From Actinomycetota bacterium (GTDB lineage Bacteria > Actinomycetota > Geothermincolia > Geothermincolales > RBG-13-55-18), in the NCBI GenBank assembly GCA_014360645.1, contig JACIXD010000015.1, positions 1 through 64,000 of the forward strand: a stretch of 64,000 nt of DNA, in the 5' to 3' direction. Positions 1 to 8,606 of the stretch are shown here, piece after piece (positions within the stretch are counted from its first letter, which is position 1; the number at the start of each line of letters is the position of its first letter). The translations under genes were made by a program, and so were the position numbers. Below the pieces are notes generated by a model that was given only the letters and a program-made list of their open reading frames with translations, searched no databases and was not told where the DNA came from.

Positions 1-270
1 CTTCTTGGCCTCGGCCACCCGTACCTTGTCCACCACCTCCCGCCCGTAGGAGGAGATGATGTGAAAGGGGTGGTAGACGATCCCCGCCTGCGGGCACCAC
101 TTCCTCAACGCCGCCTCGAAAGGGTCCCGCATGTCCATACAGCAGGCGAGGACGCCCGAGCAGCTCTCCTCCCCGAAGAGGAAGAAGGTCTCCTCCGGGG
201 TCTCCTGCCCGCGGTCTTTGCCCACCCAGAGCGCCGCCCGCTCCTCGGCGTCGATCGCTGTTCTCCTCGA
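1..270 (-). pseudogene. ISL3-family transposase fragment (remnant, continues past window edge)
   Basis: Read on the minus strand, one open frame from about 258 to 1 gives a stretch typical of the ISL3 (IS204/IS1001/IS1165) DDE transposase core: ALWVGKDRGQE, then CCMDMRDPFEAAL, then AGIVYHPFHIISSYG and VVDKVRVAEAKK. In the family this region reads roughly mDMw.py..av...p.a.ivyD.FHvv...... VD.VR. The Asp expected before the FH pair is His here (YHPFH), so a catalytic position seems lost. Upstream of about 265 the frame is broken and no start is visible, so this is a decayed fragment of an insertion element. The rest lies left of the window. Confidence 0.7.
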
Positions 271-540
271 CCCCTGCGATCTCTGCCACCAGCCCCTTCT
301 CCCCGCTGTCCTTTCCCTCTCCGAAGTCAAGGGCTACCACCCGTTATCCCTGAATGCCCACCGGTTGATCGATATCCTCTTTCCTGACCGTCGTCGCTCC
401 CTTCTGTGCTTGCTTTACTTCCGCAAAAACCTTCGCAGATGGTGGGCGATGGTACTTGTTTCTCACATACTTTATGGAGAAGAACCACATTTCTCAACAT
501 TGATTTCACCTGATGCGGGTGTTGGCAGCACGCGGAAAGG

Positions 541-870
541 CTACATCGCCTCCGCAAGCTTGGCCCTGATCAGAGCCGGCTCCTCGGTAGCTACCCTCCA
601 GGTGAGTTTTAGGTCCACTCCGAAATATTCGTGGTCGATGATGTCCCGCATACCCGCCATCTTCTTCCAGGGGACATCCGGATGCCTCTCCTTGAACTCC
701 TGGGGCAGCCTCTTCGAGGCCTCACCGATTATCTCGGTCCTTCTTATCACTGCGCCTTGCAGCTGAATCGATCGGAGGAAATCCTCCAGCGTCTTGTCCT
801 GGAGATAAGGCTCTATGAGAACGATGCATTCCAAGATATGGCTCAGGAAGACCTGTGGGTCCTTCTTCAC
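541..870 (-). CDS. hepT: HepT-like ribonuclease toxin (DUF86)
   Basis: A 109-residue alpha-helical protein of the HepT/DUF86 family, the toxin half of MntA-HepT systems. HepT is an RNase that MntA silences by AMP-adding modification of a tyrosine. The diagnostic RX4HXY motif is intact as RDIIDHEY, about residues 75-82, followed by [10 protein letters not shown]. Length is normal for the family. The start is GTG, overlapping the stop of the antitoxin gene (GTGA), which is the usual coupled arrangement. The antitoxin partner just upstream is truncated, so an apparently intact toxin sits beside a broken neutraliser. Either HepT is silent or inactive, or another MntA covers it. Confidence 0.85.
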   Translation of the reverse strand: MKKDPQVFLSHILECIVLIEPYLQDKTLEDFLRSIQLQGAVIRRTEIIGEASKRLPQEFKERHPDVPWKKMAGMRDIIDHEYFGVDLKLTWRVATEEPALIRAKLAEAM

Positions 871-1100
871 AGGATTACCCTCTGTTGGCCCAGTATGCGG
901 TCCTTGAGAAGAGGATGAAGGGAGTCGTATGTCAACACGTCCACGCTCCTTTCCGGGACCTCCTCCAGCTCCATTTTCAAGCCGGCGAGGTCAAGCAGGC
1001 TTTTCTCCCCCCGCAGCTCCACGAGGATATCGATGTCGCTTGCATCGTCGCCTTCGTCCCTTGCGAGCGAGTCGAAGATCGAGGCCCTGGCAACATCGTG
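867..1100 (-). pseudogene. mntA: MntA-like nucleotidyltransferase antitoxin, 5' truncated
   Basis: The last 78 or so codons of a minimal nucleotidyltransferase of the MntA type: VARASIFDSLARDEG, then SDIDILVEL, and a helical tail ending just before hepT. The family motif GSxARGE...SDIDL is recognisable, but the first Gly is Asp (FDS for FGS). About 20-25 N-terminal residues and the start codon are missing. Upstream of about 1100 the open frame continues only as the antisense of a beta-propeller fragment on the plus strand, so a rearrangement breakpoint lies near 1085-1100. Loss of the nucleotide-binding Gly and of the N-terminus argues against activity. Confidence 0.7.
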
Positions 1101-1690
1101 TTTTCCCTGGACGCCGAGACGGGCAAGGTGCTGCGGCAAAGGGCTGAGGTGGCCCTGGCGGGGATGGCGGGGGCGCCGCTGCTCATCCGCGACGAGCAGG
1201 GAAATCTGAGCATCGTGGTGAGCTGCCTGGGCAAGGTCATCGCCTATGACCCCAACGGCGGCATACGCTGGAGCTCGCCCCTGGGCTTCGCCGAGGTGGC
1301 GATCAGCCCCCACCTGTACCCGGACGGAAAGTCCATCCTGCTGGGCACGAACTTGGGTGCCCTGTACCTCAAGGACGCGGCCAGCGGGCGCGACCTGCTA
1401 CCCCCTTACAGGCCCGCGGGCTTGATGAACCCGAACACCCCCGGCATCGCTTCGGGCGGCACTCCCGGCCTCTGGAGAACCCCTGCCTGAACAACGTCAC
1501 CCTGGTCGACGGCGCCCTGATAGTGCCGGTGTTCCGGGGCGGGCTCAACGGCCTGACCATGGTCACCCAGAAGGGATACGGTCTCCACTGTTACCGGGTC
1601 TACAACAGTTTCTATGCCGCCACGGAGATAGGACCGGACGGCGCGATATATCACGGGACCCTGTACGGGATAAACAGGATGCAGCCCTGA
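1086..1690 (+). pseudogene. PQQ/BamB-like beta-propeller fragment, frameshifted
   Basis: Blade-like repeats of a PQQ-type propeller are clear: NIVFSLDAETGKVL, then GKVIAYDPNGGIRW, then ILLGTNLGALYLKDAASGR. No start exists: the frame runs back into the antisense of the mntA remnant, so the 5' part of the gene was lost at the same breakpoint. Near 1455-1485 the reading frame shifts. The first frame stops at 1490, while the propeller continues in another frame (NNVTLVDGALIVPVFRGG ... IGPDGAIYHGTLYG) to a TGA at 1688-1690. Such proteins are usually exported surface or assembly-factor proteins; no function can be assigned to this remnant. Confidence 0.7.
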
Positions 1691-1938
1691 GCGGCCCTCC
1701 GGCTCCGGGTACCTGGCCACCCGGGGTGAAGGTGGGCGGGTGGCGGAGGTCGGGTTCCGTCATTTTAACGTTCGCTCTAACCGGTTGCCCAATGTGTGGG
1801 AGCCGACTTTGCGCAGCGTCTTTAAACCTGTCACGTTTATGCATGCCCTCGCATACCCGGCCATGGCGGAGGCCTGTGCGCGGCAATGAGGACAGCCTTT
1901 CCAGCTTTTCGTGCGAGTTAAGGGCAGCGCGCCGTCGT

Positions 1939-3162
1939 TCAAGCCTCACCGGTGGGGACCTCGCAGGCCGCCCCCCGCTTCCTCAGGGCGAAGAAGAGAG
2001 CCGCCGAGACCAGGGCGGTGACGCTCCCGAAGATGAAGGGCGCGCTGGGAGCGACGTAGGTCCAGAGGAATCCGGCGATGAGCGAGGCGAAGAAGGTGCA
2101 TATGCCGGTGGCGGTCTGGTAGAGGCCGAAGACCGTGCCCGCCTTTTCCCGCGAGCACAGGTTGGAGATATACGCCTTGCCCACCCCCTCCGTGAAGGCC
2201 ATGTATATGCCGTAGAAGGGGAAGAGGAACCACAGGTAGAGGCTGGAACCGGCCAGCCCGTAGAGTAGATAGACGGCGGAGAAGAGCAGGAAGCCGGCCA
2301 GGAGCACCCTGCGCGGCCCGATCCTGTCCGAAGCGATGCCGGCGGGCATGGAGAAGACCGCGTAGGTGAGGTTGAAGAGGACGTAGGCCAGCACCGCCAT
2401 GACCGTGGACAGGCCCAGGTCTTTTGCCCGCAGGATCAGGAAGGCGTCCGAGCTGTTGCCGATGGCGAAGATCACGCTGATGAGCAGGAACACCTTGAAG
2501 TGCGGGTCGAGCTCGCGCCACCGAAACCGGGGCAGGGTGGGAGAGGCCTCGGCTTCCCTCTTCTCCCGCACCAGCAAGAGCAGGAGCAGGACGCCGATAC
2601 AGGCGGGGATGGCGGCGAGAAAGAAGACGAGGCGGAAGTCTTCTTCCAGGAAATGGATGGCGAGGATGGCGATGAGCGGCCCCACCACCGCTCCCAGGGT
2701 ATCGAGGGCGCGGTGGAAGCCGAAGGCGCGTCCCCGGGACTCGCTCTCGGAGCTCTCGGAGATGAGGGCGTCCCTGGCCGAGGTGCGCACCCCCTTGCCG
2801 AAGCGGTCGGCAAAGCGCCCCGCCAGGACTACCGGCCAGGAGAAGGCCAGCCCCAGGATGGCCTTGGAAAAGGCCGAGAGGGAGTAACCCGCCAGGACGA
2901 AGGGCTTCCTCCTGCGCCAGCGGTCGGAGAGCCAGCCGGAGACGACCTTCAAAGTGCTGGCGGTGGTCTCCGCGATGCCCTCTATCAGTCCTACGACGGT
3001 CGCCGGCGCTCCCAGCACGCCGGTGAGGAAGATGGGCAACAGGGGATAGACTATCTCCGAGGCCACGTCGTTGAAGAAACTGACCAGCCCAAGGACGAAG
3101 ACGTTCCTGGAGATCCCCCATCTCTTCATGCCGTTCGCCTGTCCGGAGACCCCCGCACTCAC
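1939..3162 (-). CDS. Major facilitator superfamily transporter
   Basis: A 407-residue, 12-helix MFS permease. The first helix region FFNDVASEIVYPLLPIFL and the loop 2-3 element (GWLSDRWRRRKP, FADRFGKGVRTSARDALI) are typical of a drug/H+ antiporter-like subgroup whose members often have unknown substrates. The central loop (REKREAEASP...) joins two six-helix halves. The GTG start at 3162 has a GAGGGG Shine-Dalgarno upstream; an internal ATG at 3129 lacks one. The gene stands alone, next to decayed DNA on one side and a long non-coding gap on the other. The substrate cannot be told from sequence. Confidence 0.85.
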   Translation of the reverse strand: MSAGVSGQANGMKRWGISRNVFVLGLVSFFNDVASEIVYPLLPIFLTGVLGAPATVVGLIEGIAETTASTLKVVSGWLSDRWRRRKPFVLAGYSLSAFSKAILGLAFSWPVVLAGRFADRFGKGVRTSARDALISESSESESRGRAFGFHRALDTLGAVVGPLIAILAIHFLEEDFRLVFFLAAIPACIGVLLLLLLVREKREAEASPTLPRFRWRELDPHFKVFLLISVIFAIGNSSDAFLILRAKDLGLSTVMAVLAYVLFNLTYAVFSMPAGIASDRIGPRRVLLAGFLLFSAVYLLYGLAGSSLYLWFLFPFYGIYMAFTEGVGKAYISNLCSREKAGTVFGLYQTATGICTFFASLIAGFLWTYVAPSAPFIFGSVTALVSAALFFALRKRGAACEVPTGEA

Positions 3163-3732
3163 GCCTTCAACCCCTCATTCGAGCAGTCCGGCACCCGTCC
3201 TCCCGAGCACGTATACATACTGGCCAATGCCCCCGCGGCTGAGCCACGCTGGCCTTCTTTACGGACATCCCCTTCCCATCTTCGCGAAAAACCTCTATCG
3301 GTATCTCCGTAAAGGCCATCAGCTCGCCCGATCTCTGGAACTCCAGGATGCCGGCCTCATCGCCTGCCATCGACCATGAACAGAGAGATAGTAGCACGAC
3401 CCGGCCGTGCGCGGACACCTCTTTGCGCGCACGTATCCTGGTAAATACTACAAGCGCTAGATCTACCCGCGCCCCGCCATTCGGGCGGCACGCGATCTGT
3501 CACCCATGTCTTTACTTACCTTCGTTCGTTTCGCCTTACCTCCGGTATGATGGTAAGCTCTTGCCGGCGGACGGCCTGCGACACGGGAGGGCTTACCTTT
3601 TCCGGTAGTGCCCCGCGCGAAGACCATGGCCGCGGGCGGATGGCTATGGAGCCTACCCGCTCGGGCTGGGCGAATGGGAAACGGCATGGCCTTGCGGGCG
3701 CACGGTCATGGAGCTACGGGAGGGAGGAAACG
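3163..3732. other. Intergenic region without a convincing gene
   Basis: About 570 bases between the divergently read MFS and crotonase genes. Short open frames occur on both strands. The least unlikely is 83 codons on the minus strand (3167-3418), rich in charged residues with one TEIPIEVFREDGK stretch. None has a ribosome binding site plus recognisable domain. The crotonase promoter presumably lies in 3480-3720, but no clear -35/-10 pair was found. Confidence 0.4.
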
Positions 3733-4548
3733 ATGGACCATAAGGACATCCTGATGAAGAAGGACGGTCACGTCGCCGTGATTACCCTCAACCGGCCCGA
3801 GCACCTCAACGCCCTGACGTTGGGGATGCAGCAGGAGCTGCTCTCCACCCTGCAGGAGGTGGACGAGGACCCCGAGGTGCGGGCCGTCATCCTCACCGGC
3901 GCGGGGCGGGCCTTCTGCGCGGGCATCGACATGTCCAGCGGCGCCACCGCCGCAGAGGACACCGTGCCCCAGGACCTGCGGGAGGAGAAGGCCAGCATGG
4001 TGAAGCTCCTCTTCTCCCTCAAAAAGCCGGTCATCGTGGCCTATAACGGCGCCGCGGTGGGGGTGGGGCTCACCATGACCCTGCCTCTCGACATCCGCAT
4101 CGCGGCCGAGAGCGCGAAACTCAGCCTGGCCTTCGTGCGCCGCGGCCTGCTCCCCGAGCTAGCCTGCCCCTGGCTCCTCCCCAAGATCGTGGGCATCGGC
4201 CGCGCCGCCGAGCTGATGTACACCGGGCGCGCGGTGACCGCCGCGGAGGCCCTGGAGATGGGGCTGGTGAACCGGGTGGTGCCGGACGGGGAGCTGATGG
4301 CTGCAGCCATGATGCTGGCGAGGGAGATAGCCGAGAACTGCGCTCCCCTGAGCGTATCGCTGACCAAGAAGATGCTCTACGACTTCCTGGCCGAGAGCGA
4401 CGTAGAGAAGGCCGAGAAGGAGAACCACCGTTATCTCGACCGCGTGATGACCCACCCGGACGTGGTGGAGGGGGTCCTTTCCTTCATGCAGAAGCGCAAG
4501 CCGGAGTGGAAGGGGAAGGTGCCCGGCGACCTTCCCGACCTGTACTGA
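3733..4548 (+). CDS. Enoyl-CoA hydratase/isomerase family protein (crotonase)
   Basis: A 271-residue crotonase-fold protein expected to hydrate or isomerise an acyl-CoA. Visible elements are VAVITLNRPEHLNAL near the N-terminus, the first oxyanion-hole segment GRAFCAGIDMS (about residues 57-67), the second AYNGAAVGVGLTMTLPLDIRIA (about 98-119), and the family helix KLSLAFVRRGLLPE. The Glu expected after FVRRGL (L-P-E) is present; the other catalytic Glu of true hydratases is not obvious, so an isomerase or hydrolase role is possible. The chosen ATG follows GGGAGGGAGGAAACG, a strong ribosome binding site; a longer upstream frame is spurious. The gene stands alone. Confidence 0.88.
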   Translation: MDHKDILMKKDGHVAVITLNRPEHLNALTLGMQQELLSTLQEVDEDPEVRAVILTGAGRAFCAGIDMSSGATAAEDTVPQDLREEKASMVKLLFSLKKPVIVAYNGAAVGVGLTMTLPLDIRIAAESAKLSLAFVRRGLLPELACPWLLPKIVGIGRAAELMYTGRAVTAAEALEMGLVNRVVPDGELMAAAMMLAREIAENCAPLSVSLTKKMLYDFLAESDVEKAEKENHRYLDRVMTHPDVVEGVLSFMQKRKPEWKGKVPGDLPDLY

Positions 4549-4620
4549 ACGGGGTCCCCGGGGGCGTGAACCTAGGACCTGCTCGGGCCCCGGTCCCTGG
4601 GGCCGGTCATGCACGTGGGG

Positions 4621-5391
4621 TTACCCCGCCTCTGAGGTTACTGTCTCCTGCACACGTGCGGCTATCTCCCCTCCCGGAAACCAGCGCTGGGTCCTCAGGC
4701 ATATCCTCACCAGCAGGAGCATCACCGGCACCTCGATGAGCACCCCCACCACCGTGGCCAGGGCCGCGCCGGAGGCGATGCCGTAGAGCACGGCGGCGGT
4801 GGCGATGGCCACCTCGAAGTGATTGGAGGCCCCGATCATGGCGGAGGGGGCCGCGTCGCGGTAGTTCAACTTTAGCAGCCTGGCCAGCCCGTAGCCGATC
4901 CAGAAGATGAGCATGGTCTGGATGAAGAGAGGCACGGCGATATAGACGATGGACATGGGCTGCTCGATGATGAGCTCCCCCTTGAGGCTGAAGAGGATGA
5001 CCAGGGTGACCAGAAGAGCGATGATGGTGATGGGGGTGAGGTAGTGGATGAATTTCTCCCGGAACCACTCCATGCCCTTCTTCTTCAGAATCCATTTTCT
5101 GGAATAGTACCCGGCCACCAGGGGCAGGGCGACGTAGATGCCCACCGATAGCACGATGGTCAACCAGGGCACGGGCATGCTGTTGACCCCCAGCAGCCAG
5201 CCGCCCAGAGGGGCATAGAGCACCAGCATGGTGAGGGAGTTGATAGCCACCATGACCAGGGTGTGTCCGTCGTTCCCCCTGGCCAGGTACGACCACACCA
5301 GCATAATGGCCGTGCAGGGCGCGATGCCCAGGAGGATGCAGCCCGAGATGTAGGAGCGGTAGAGCTCGGGGCGCATCACCCCATCCACCAT
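4621..5391 (-). CDS. arsB: ACR3-type arsenite efflux permease, N-terminally truncated
   Basis: This matches the C-terminal two-thirds of ACR3 (bile-acid/arsenite transporter superfamily): [12 protein letters not shown] carries the conserved Cys region of helix 4, [17 protein letters not shown] follows, and [14 protein letters not shown] is the signature of a late helix. ACR3 proteins usually have about 340-370 residues and ten helices; this frame has 256 and opens at the equivalent of helix 4. An in-frame TGA lies about 50 bases upstream of the ATG, and the missing portion is not found before the next gene at 5527. The product is probably non-functional, or a deletion derivative. It sits in an arsenic gene set. 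Confidence 0.75.
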   Translation of the reverse strand: MVDGVMRPELYRSYISGCILLGIAPCTAIMLVWSYLARGNDGHTLVMVAINSLTMLVLYAPLGGWLLGVNSMPVPWLTIVLSVGIYVALPLVAGYYSRKWILKKKGMEWFREKFIHYLTPITIIALLVTLVILFSLKGELIIEQPMSIVYIAVPLFIQTMLIFWIGYGLARLLKLNYRDAAPSAMIGASNHFEVAIATAAVLYGIASGAALATVVGVLIEVPVMLLLVRICLRTQRWFPGGEIAARVQETVTSEAG

Positions 5392-5526
5392 GATGCCGCC
5401 CGCCTGCGGGCGGTGCCCCGGCCTTCTTCAACCTGTGTTCTTTCCACCATCTCTCCTTTCCCGTTCCTTTCTCTTCTCACCCGCCTACGATAGGCCTTCA
5501 CACCTTTCCTACGACCGAAATGTCGC

Positions 5527-6588
5527 TCATCCGGCGAACATCCCGAAGACGTAGCCCGTGCCCATGGCGAAGAGGCACACCAGCAGGATATAGGTGCCCG
5601 CTTTTCTGAAGCCCATGACGCGGATGAGCACGATCATGCTGGGGAGGGAGAGCGCCGGCCCCGCCAGCATGAGGGCCAACGCCGGCCCCTTGCCCATGCC
5701 CAGGTCCAGCAGGCCGCGCACGATGGGCACCTCGGTGAGGGTAGCAAAATACATGAAGGCACCGGACACGGAGGCGATGGCGTTCCCGCCGATGGTGTTG
5801 CCGCCCACGTAGCGGGCGATGACGTCGGAGGGGATGAGCTCCTTTACCACCCCCACCAGGAAGACCCCGATGAGCAGCACGGGAAGGATGAGCTTCACCA
5901 TGCGCCAGGTCTCGGAGAACCAGGTCTTTATCTCCTCGCGCGTGAACCAGCGCTTCACCAGGTAGATGAGCAAAGCCACCAGCAGGACCTCGCCCGCGTA
6001 CTTGATGATGGTGGGCATCTTCGCCGTGCCGTAGAGCAGGATGGCGATGAGCACGCCGAAATAGGCGAGGTCCTGAAGGCCGGGGCGCGTGCGGCTCCCG
6101 TCGTCGTAGGCAAAGGCCTCGGCGGCCTCCGCGTCCAGCACGCGGCGCTCCTCCTCCCTGTGGAAGATACCCGCCATGATGAGGCCGATGACGAAGGCGA
6201 AACCCACCGCCCCCACGATGCGCGCCACCCCTAGGCCGTATCCCAGGAGGTGGATGGAGTAGGTCATGGCCAGGATGTTGATGGCCGGCGAGGAATAGAG
6301 GAACGCCACCGCGGGTCCCAGCCCGGCCCCCTTTTCCCTGATGCCGGTGAAGAGGGGGAGCACGGTGCAGGAGCACACGGCCAGGATGGCGCCGGAGACC
6401 GAGGCCACCGAATAGGCCAGTACCTTGTTGGTCTTCGGCCCGAAGTAGCGCATGACCGCGGCGGTGTTGAGGAAGGCGGTGATGGCCCCGGCGATGAAAA
6501 AGGCCGGGATGAGGCAGAAGAGGGTATGTTCCGCCACGTACTCGTAGAGGGTCCGAAGCCCCTCCATCATCAAGCCGCCGAAAGTCAT
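5527..6588 (-). CDS. ArsP-like permease (DUF318/YraQ family)
   Basis: A 353-residue polytopic permease. The first half contains the family hallmark CSCTVLPLFTGIREKG after a transmembrane helix (SVASVSGAILAV), followed by AFLYSSPAINILAMTYS. The second half repeats the pattern (LTEVPIVRGLLDLGMGKGPALALMLAGPALSLPSM). ArsP of this family exports trivalent organoarsenicals; others move unidentified substrates. The central loop (HREEERRVLDAEAAEAF) is cytosolic. The ATG at 6588 has GGAAG upstream; a longer frame to a TTG at 6669 is possible. The neighbouring redox thioredoxin at 6803 is a frequent partner of this permease. The arsenic context supports, but does not prove, an organoarsenical role. Confidence 0.83.
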   Translation of the reverse strand: MTFGGLMMEGLRTLYEYVAEHTLFCLIPAFFIAGAITAFLNTAAVMRYFGPKTNKVLAYSVASVSGAILAVCSCTVLPLFTGIREKGAGLGPAVAFLYSSPAINILAMTYSIHLLGYGLGVARIVGAVGFAFVIGLIMAGIFHREEERRVLDAEAAEAFAYDDGSRTRPGLQDLAYFGVLIAILLYGTAKMPTIIKYAGEVLLVALLIYLVKRWFTREEIKTWFSETWRMVKLILPVLLIGVFLVGVVKELIPSDVIARYVGGNTIGGNAIASVSGAFMYFATLTEVPIVRGLLDLGMGKGPALALMLAGPALSLPSMIVLIRVMGFRKAGTYILLVCLFAMGTGYVFGMFAG

Positions 6589-6802
6589 CTCAACCGCTTC
6601 CTGTCCGTGTATTCCGTCCCATAATGCCGCCGCCCATCCCATTCCGGCCTTTCTCTCCGGAAGCGACAAAACACTCTATCCTCAACGCGTGACCCCGAGT
6701 CCCTCTATTTACCGGGCTTGTCCGCAGGGCCTGCGGGCTGGATACAGGATGCGCTTTCCATCCGGCAGACTTCAGGCTCCGCTCTCTTCGCGCCCGGGAG
6801 GG

Positions 6803-7036
6803 TCAGGACTGCAGCCAGTTGCGGATCTCTTTCTTGTCCGGGACCTTGCCCTTGGAGACCACCTTGCCGTCGATCACCACGCCGGGGGTGATGAGGACGT
6901 TGTACTTCATGATCTCGCTCATCTCCGTGACCTCGTCCACCCGGGCATCCAGGCCTATCTCCTCCACGACCTCCCGGATGGCCTCCTTGGTGGCCTTACA
7001 CTTTTTGCATCCCGGCCCCAGTACCTTGATCTCCAT
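6803..7036 (-). CDS. Small redox-active disulfide protein (TM0996/MTH895 thioredoxin family)
   Basis: A 77-residue thioredoxin-fold protein: MEIKVLGPGCKKCKATKEA places the CKKC redox pair at residues 10-13, and VLITPGVVIDGKVVSKGKVP has the cis-Pro of the fold. Length and layout match the small glutaredoxin-like disulfide proteins found next to DUF318 permeases and arsenic genes. The ATG at 7036 is preceded by GGAGGTGAG at good spacing, which rules out a 38-residue upstream extension. It probably supplies reducing power to a neighbour, for example arsenate reductase or the permease; that is inferred from context. Confidence 0.85.
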   Translation of the reverse strand: MEIKVLGPGCKKCKATKEAIREVVEEIGLDARVDEVTEMSEIMKYNVLITPGVVIDGKVVSKGKVPDKKEIRNWLQS

Positions 7037-7223
7037 TCCGCTCACCTCCGTCATTCCTCCGTTATCCCGATATCCGACTTGCGCGTTCGAATTACACCCG
7101 CTACCGCATGTGTCCATACCGCGCTCAACGGGTCCTTTCCCGGCCGCCACGTCCCGTCATCCTGTCCCGCTGCGCGTCACGGCGTTTCCGCATATCCCCA
7201 TCTCTCACCCCCGCGCCTCATCC

Positions 7224-7748
7224 TCAAAGCCCCAGCTCGCGCAGCTTCTCCAGCTTCTCTCCGGCTCCCTCCTCGAGCAGGGGAGAGCAGTCCTCCGCGC
7301 ACCTCTCGCCCTCCACGAGCGAGGCCGCGAAGGCCATGCACGAGGGCAGGCCGCACTTCCCGCAGTTGGTGCGAGGCAGTTGCTTGAGGACGTCCAGGAG
7401 TTTGGGCGGGACCCTGGTGGTGTGGTCCGGGGTTATCTCCTCCCTGCGCTCCCATATCTCGTTCAGGCGTTCCACCGCCTTGGCGGCCACCCTTTCCGCA
7501 TGGGCGCGGTCCTTGAGGTTGTTGATGCTCAGGGTGTTATCGCGCAGGGCGTACTTGTGCGCCTCCTCTCTCCACACCAGGGTGGGTATCTTGGGGTCAT
7601 AGAACCCCTTCTTCACCTCGGCGTTGACGAAGGGCATCAGGGGCCCCAGATCGGCGTCTGTCTTCACCCTCGCCACCCAGATCGGCGATCCCGGGTCGCA
7701 GGGGGGCGAGAACATCTCCAGCTCGTAGTGGTTTATGAGCATCTCCAT
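7224..7748 (-). CDS. Fe-S cluster domain protein (FeS/ACS-gamma-like motif)
   Basis: A 174-residue protein ending in a Fes domain: CGKCGLPSCMAFAASL, then GERCAEDCSPL, at about residues 129-160. It gives the four-Cys pattern CxxCxxxxC...C that holds a [4Fe-4S] cluster in corrinoid Fe-S proteins and related small proteins. The first 120 residues have no recognised domain (FSPPCDPGSPIW, then VNAEVKKGFYDPKIPTLVW). Similar proteins of anaerobes lie near arsenic permeases and redox thioredoxins, which matches this neighbourhood, but the role is unknown. GTG at 7751 and ATG at 7748 are adjacent start options; GGAAG lies just upstream. Confidence 0.75.
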   Translation of the reverse strand: MEMLINHYELEMFSPPCDPGSPIWVARVKTDADLGPLMPFVNAEVKKGFYDPKIPTLVWREEAHKYALRDNTLSINNLKDRAHAERVAAKAVERLNEIWERREEITPDHTTRVPPKLLDVLKQLPRTNCGKCGLPSCMAFAASLVEGERCAEDCSPLLEEGAGEKLEKLRELGL

Positions 7749-7853
7749 CACCTGCTTCCGTCCGTTTCCTATTCCGCTGATGCCTCCGCTGATGTCCGTG
7801 CGCGTTCCGATTCCGCATGCGGCCGGATTGCGGCCGTCCGTCCCGCGCCGGCG

Positions 7854-8210
7854 TCAAGCGCTTTTTGTCCCATGTCCGGGGCTGACCCCATGATGGCCCA
7901 GGTAGCGCAGGAAGACCCCGGTCAGGGCATCCAGCTTCTCCTCCACCACCCGGTAGTAAGAGGACGTCCCCTCCCTGCGGGCCTCGAGGATACCCGCTTC
8001 CCTCAGCACGCTCAGGTGGTGGGAGGCGAGCTGCTGGGAGATCTTCAACTCCCTTTCCACCTCGCAAACGCATCTCTCCCCTTTCAGAAGCAAGCAGATG
8101 ATACGCAGGCGGTTGGGGTCGGATATGACCTTGAGGCCTTCCGCCAGCTCCAGGATGGCCGGGTCTTCCACACAGCTCAACTTCCTGCTCATCATCTCCC
8201 CCTGAGACAT
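7854..8210 (-). CDS. arsR: ArsR-family transcriptional repressor
   Basis: A 118-residue winged-helix regulator. The helix-turn-helix is CEVERELKISQQLASHHLSVLREAGIL, and ERCVCEVER carries the CVC metalloid-binding pair found in ArsR helix 3. The C-terminal wing reads RREGTSSYYRV. It would repress the divergent arsC side and its own gene until As(III) binds. Two start choices exist: ATG at 8210, or ATG at 8192-8195 just after a GGGGGAG sequence. A perfect dyad at 8228-8245 lies directly upstream. A longer frame reaching 8372 would run through that operator and is rejected. Confidence 0.88.
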   Translation of the reverse strand: MSQGEMMSRKLSCVEDPAILELAEGLKVISDPNRLRIICLLLKGERCVCEVERELKISQQLASHHLSVLREAGILEARREGTSSYYRVVEEKLDALTGVFLRYLGHHGVSPGHGTKSA

Positions 8211-8227
8211 TAACCAATGCTCATATT

Positions 8228-8245
8228 TACAAATTATTATTTGTA
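8228..8245. promoter_or_regulatory. Probable ArsR operator in the arsR/arsC intergenic region
   Basis: A perfect inverted repeat TACAAAT-TATT-ATTTGTA (7-base arms, 4-base spacer) in an AT-rich island of a GC-rich genome, 18 bases upstream of the arsR start and between arsR and the divergent genes. The size and symmetry fit SmtB/ArsR operators. A weaker half-similar element, ACAATTTGT, lies at 8261-8269. Confidence 0.7.
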
Positions 8246-8365
8246 TATTAGCACACCGGCACAATTTGTCAAAGGCGGATATCAACCCTTTCGCTCCCTG
8301 GAGCGTTCTTGATATCGGTGGTAGCATCATGATATTCGTTACCTGCATCTGAGAAGGGATCCGAA

Positions 8366-8587
8366 ATGGCAAGGATGGTAGCCCACCTCGATGACGAGGA
8401 GTATATCTGGCTGAAAAGGATGATGACCGACCAGGATAGAGAAGAGGCCCCGGAGATCATCAATAATTTCTTAAAGCCGCTGGTGAAGGAGGCGGAAAGG
8501 ACATCCGGCCCGTTGAGGGCCTTCGATCCGGGAAGGCCGCTGGGCAGATCGGCGCCCCACGCCGGCATGTCGCCGATTCCATGGTGA
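8366..8587 (+). CDS. Small hypothetical protein divergent from arsR
   Basis: A 73-residue frame beginning MARMVAHLDDEEYIWLKRMM, followed by a charged helical stretch (DREEAPEIINNFLKPLVKEAE) and a Gly/Pro-rich tail. The amino-acid composition looks protein-like, unlike the Arg/Pro-rich shadow frames around it. GAGAAGGG lies ahead of the ATG at a spacing of about 7. It ends 19 bases before arsC, suggesting one transcript from the ArsR-controlled region. No family is recognised. It may be a real ars-operon protein or a chance frame. Confidence 0.45.
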   Translation: MARMVAHLDDEEYIWLKRMMTDQDREEAPEIINNFLKPLVKEAERTSGPLRAFDPGRPLGRSAPHAGMSPIPW

Positions 8588-8606
8588 AAGCGAGGTCTGT
8601 GATCGG

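Noticed and set aside
1760-1942. 60-codon minus-strand frame with CPHC
   Set aside because: No ribosome binding site, no homology recognised, and located in non-coding DNA beside decayed genes.
3167-3418. 83-codon minus-strand frame near the MFS gene
   Set aside because: Contains a plausible TEIPIEVFREDGK stretch but no start signal or family; retained only as a note in the gap entry.
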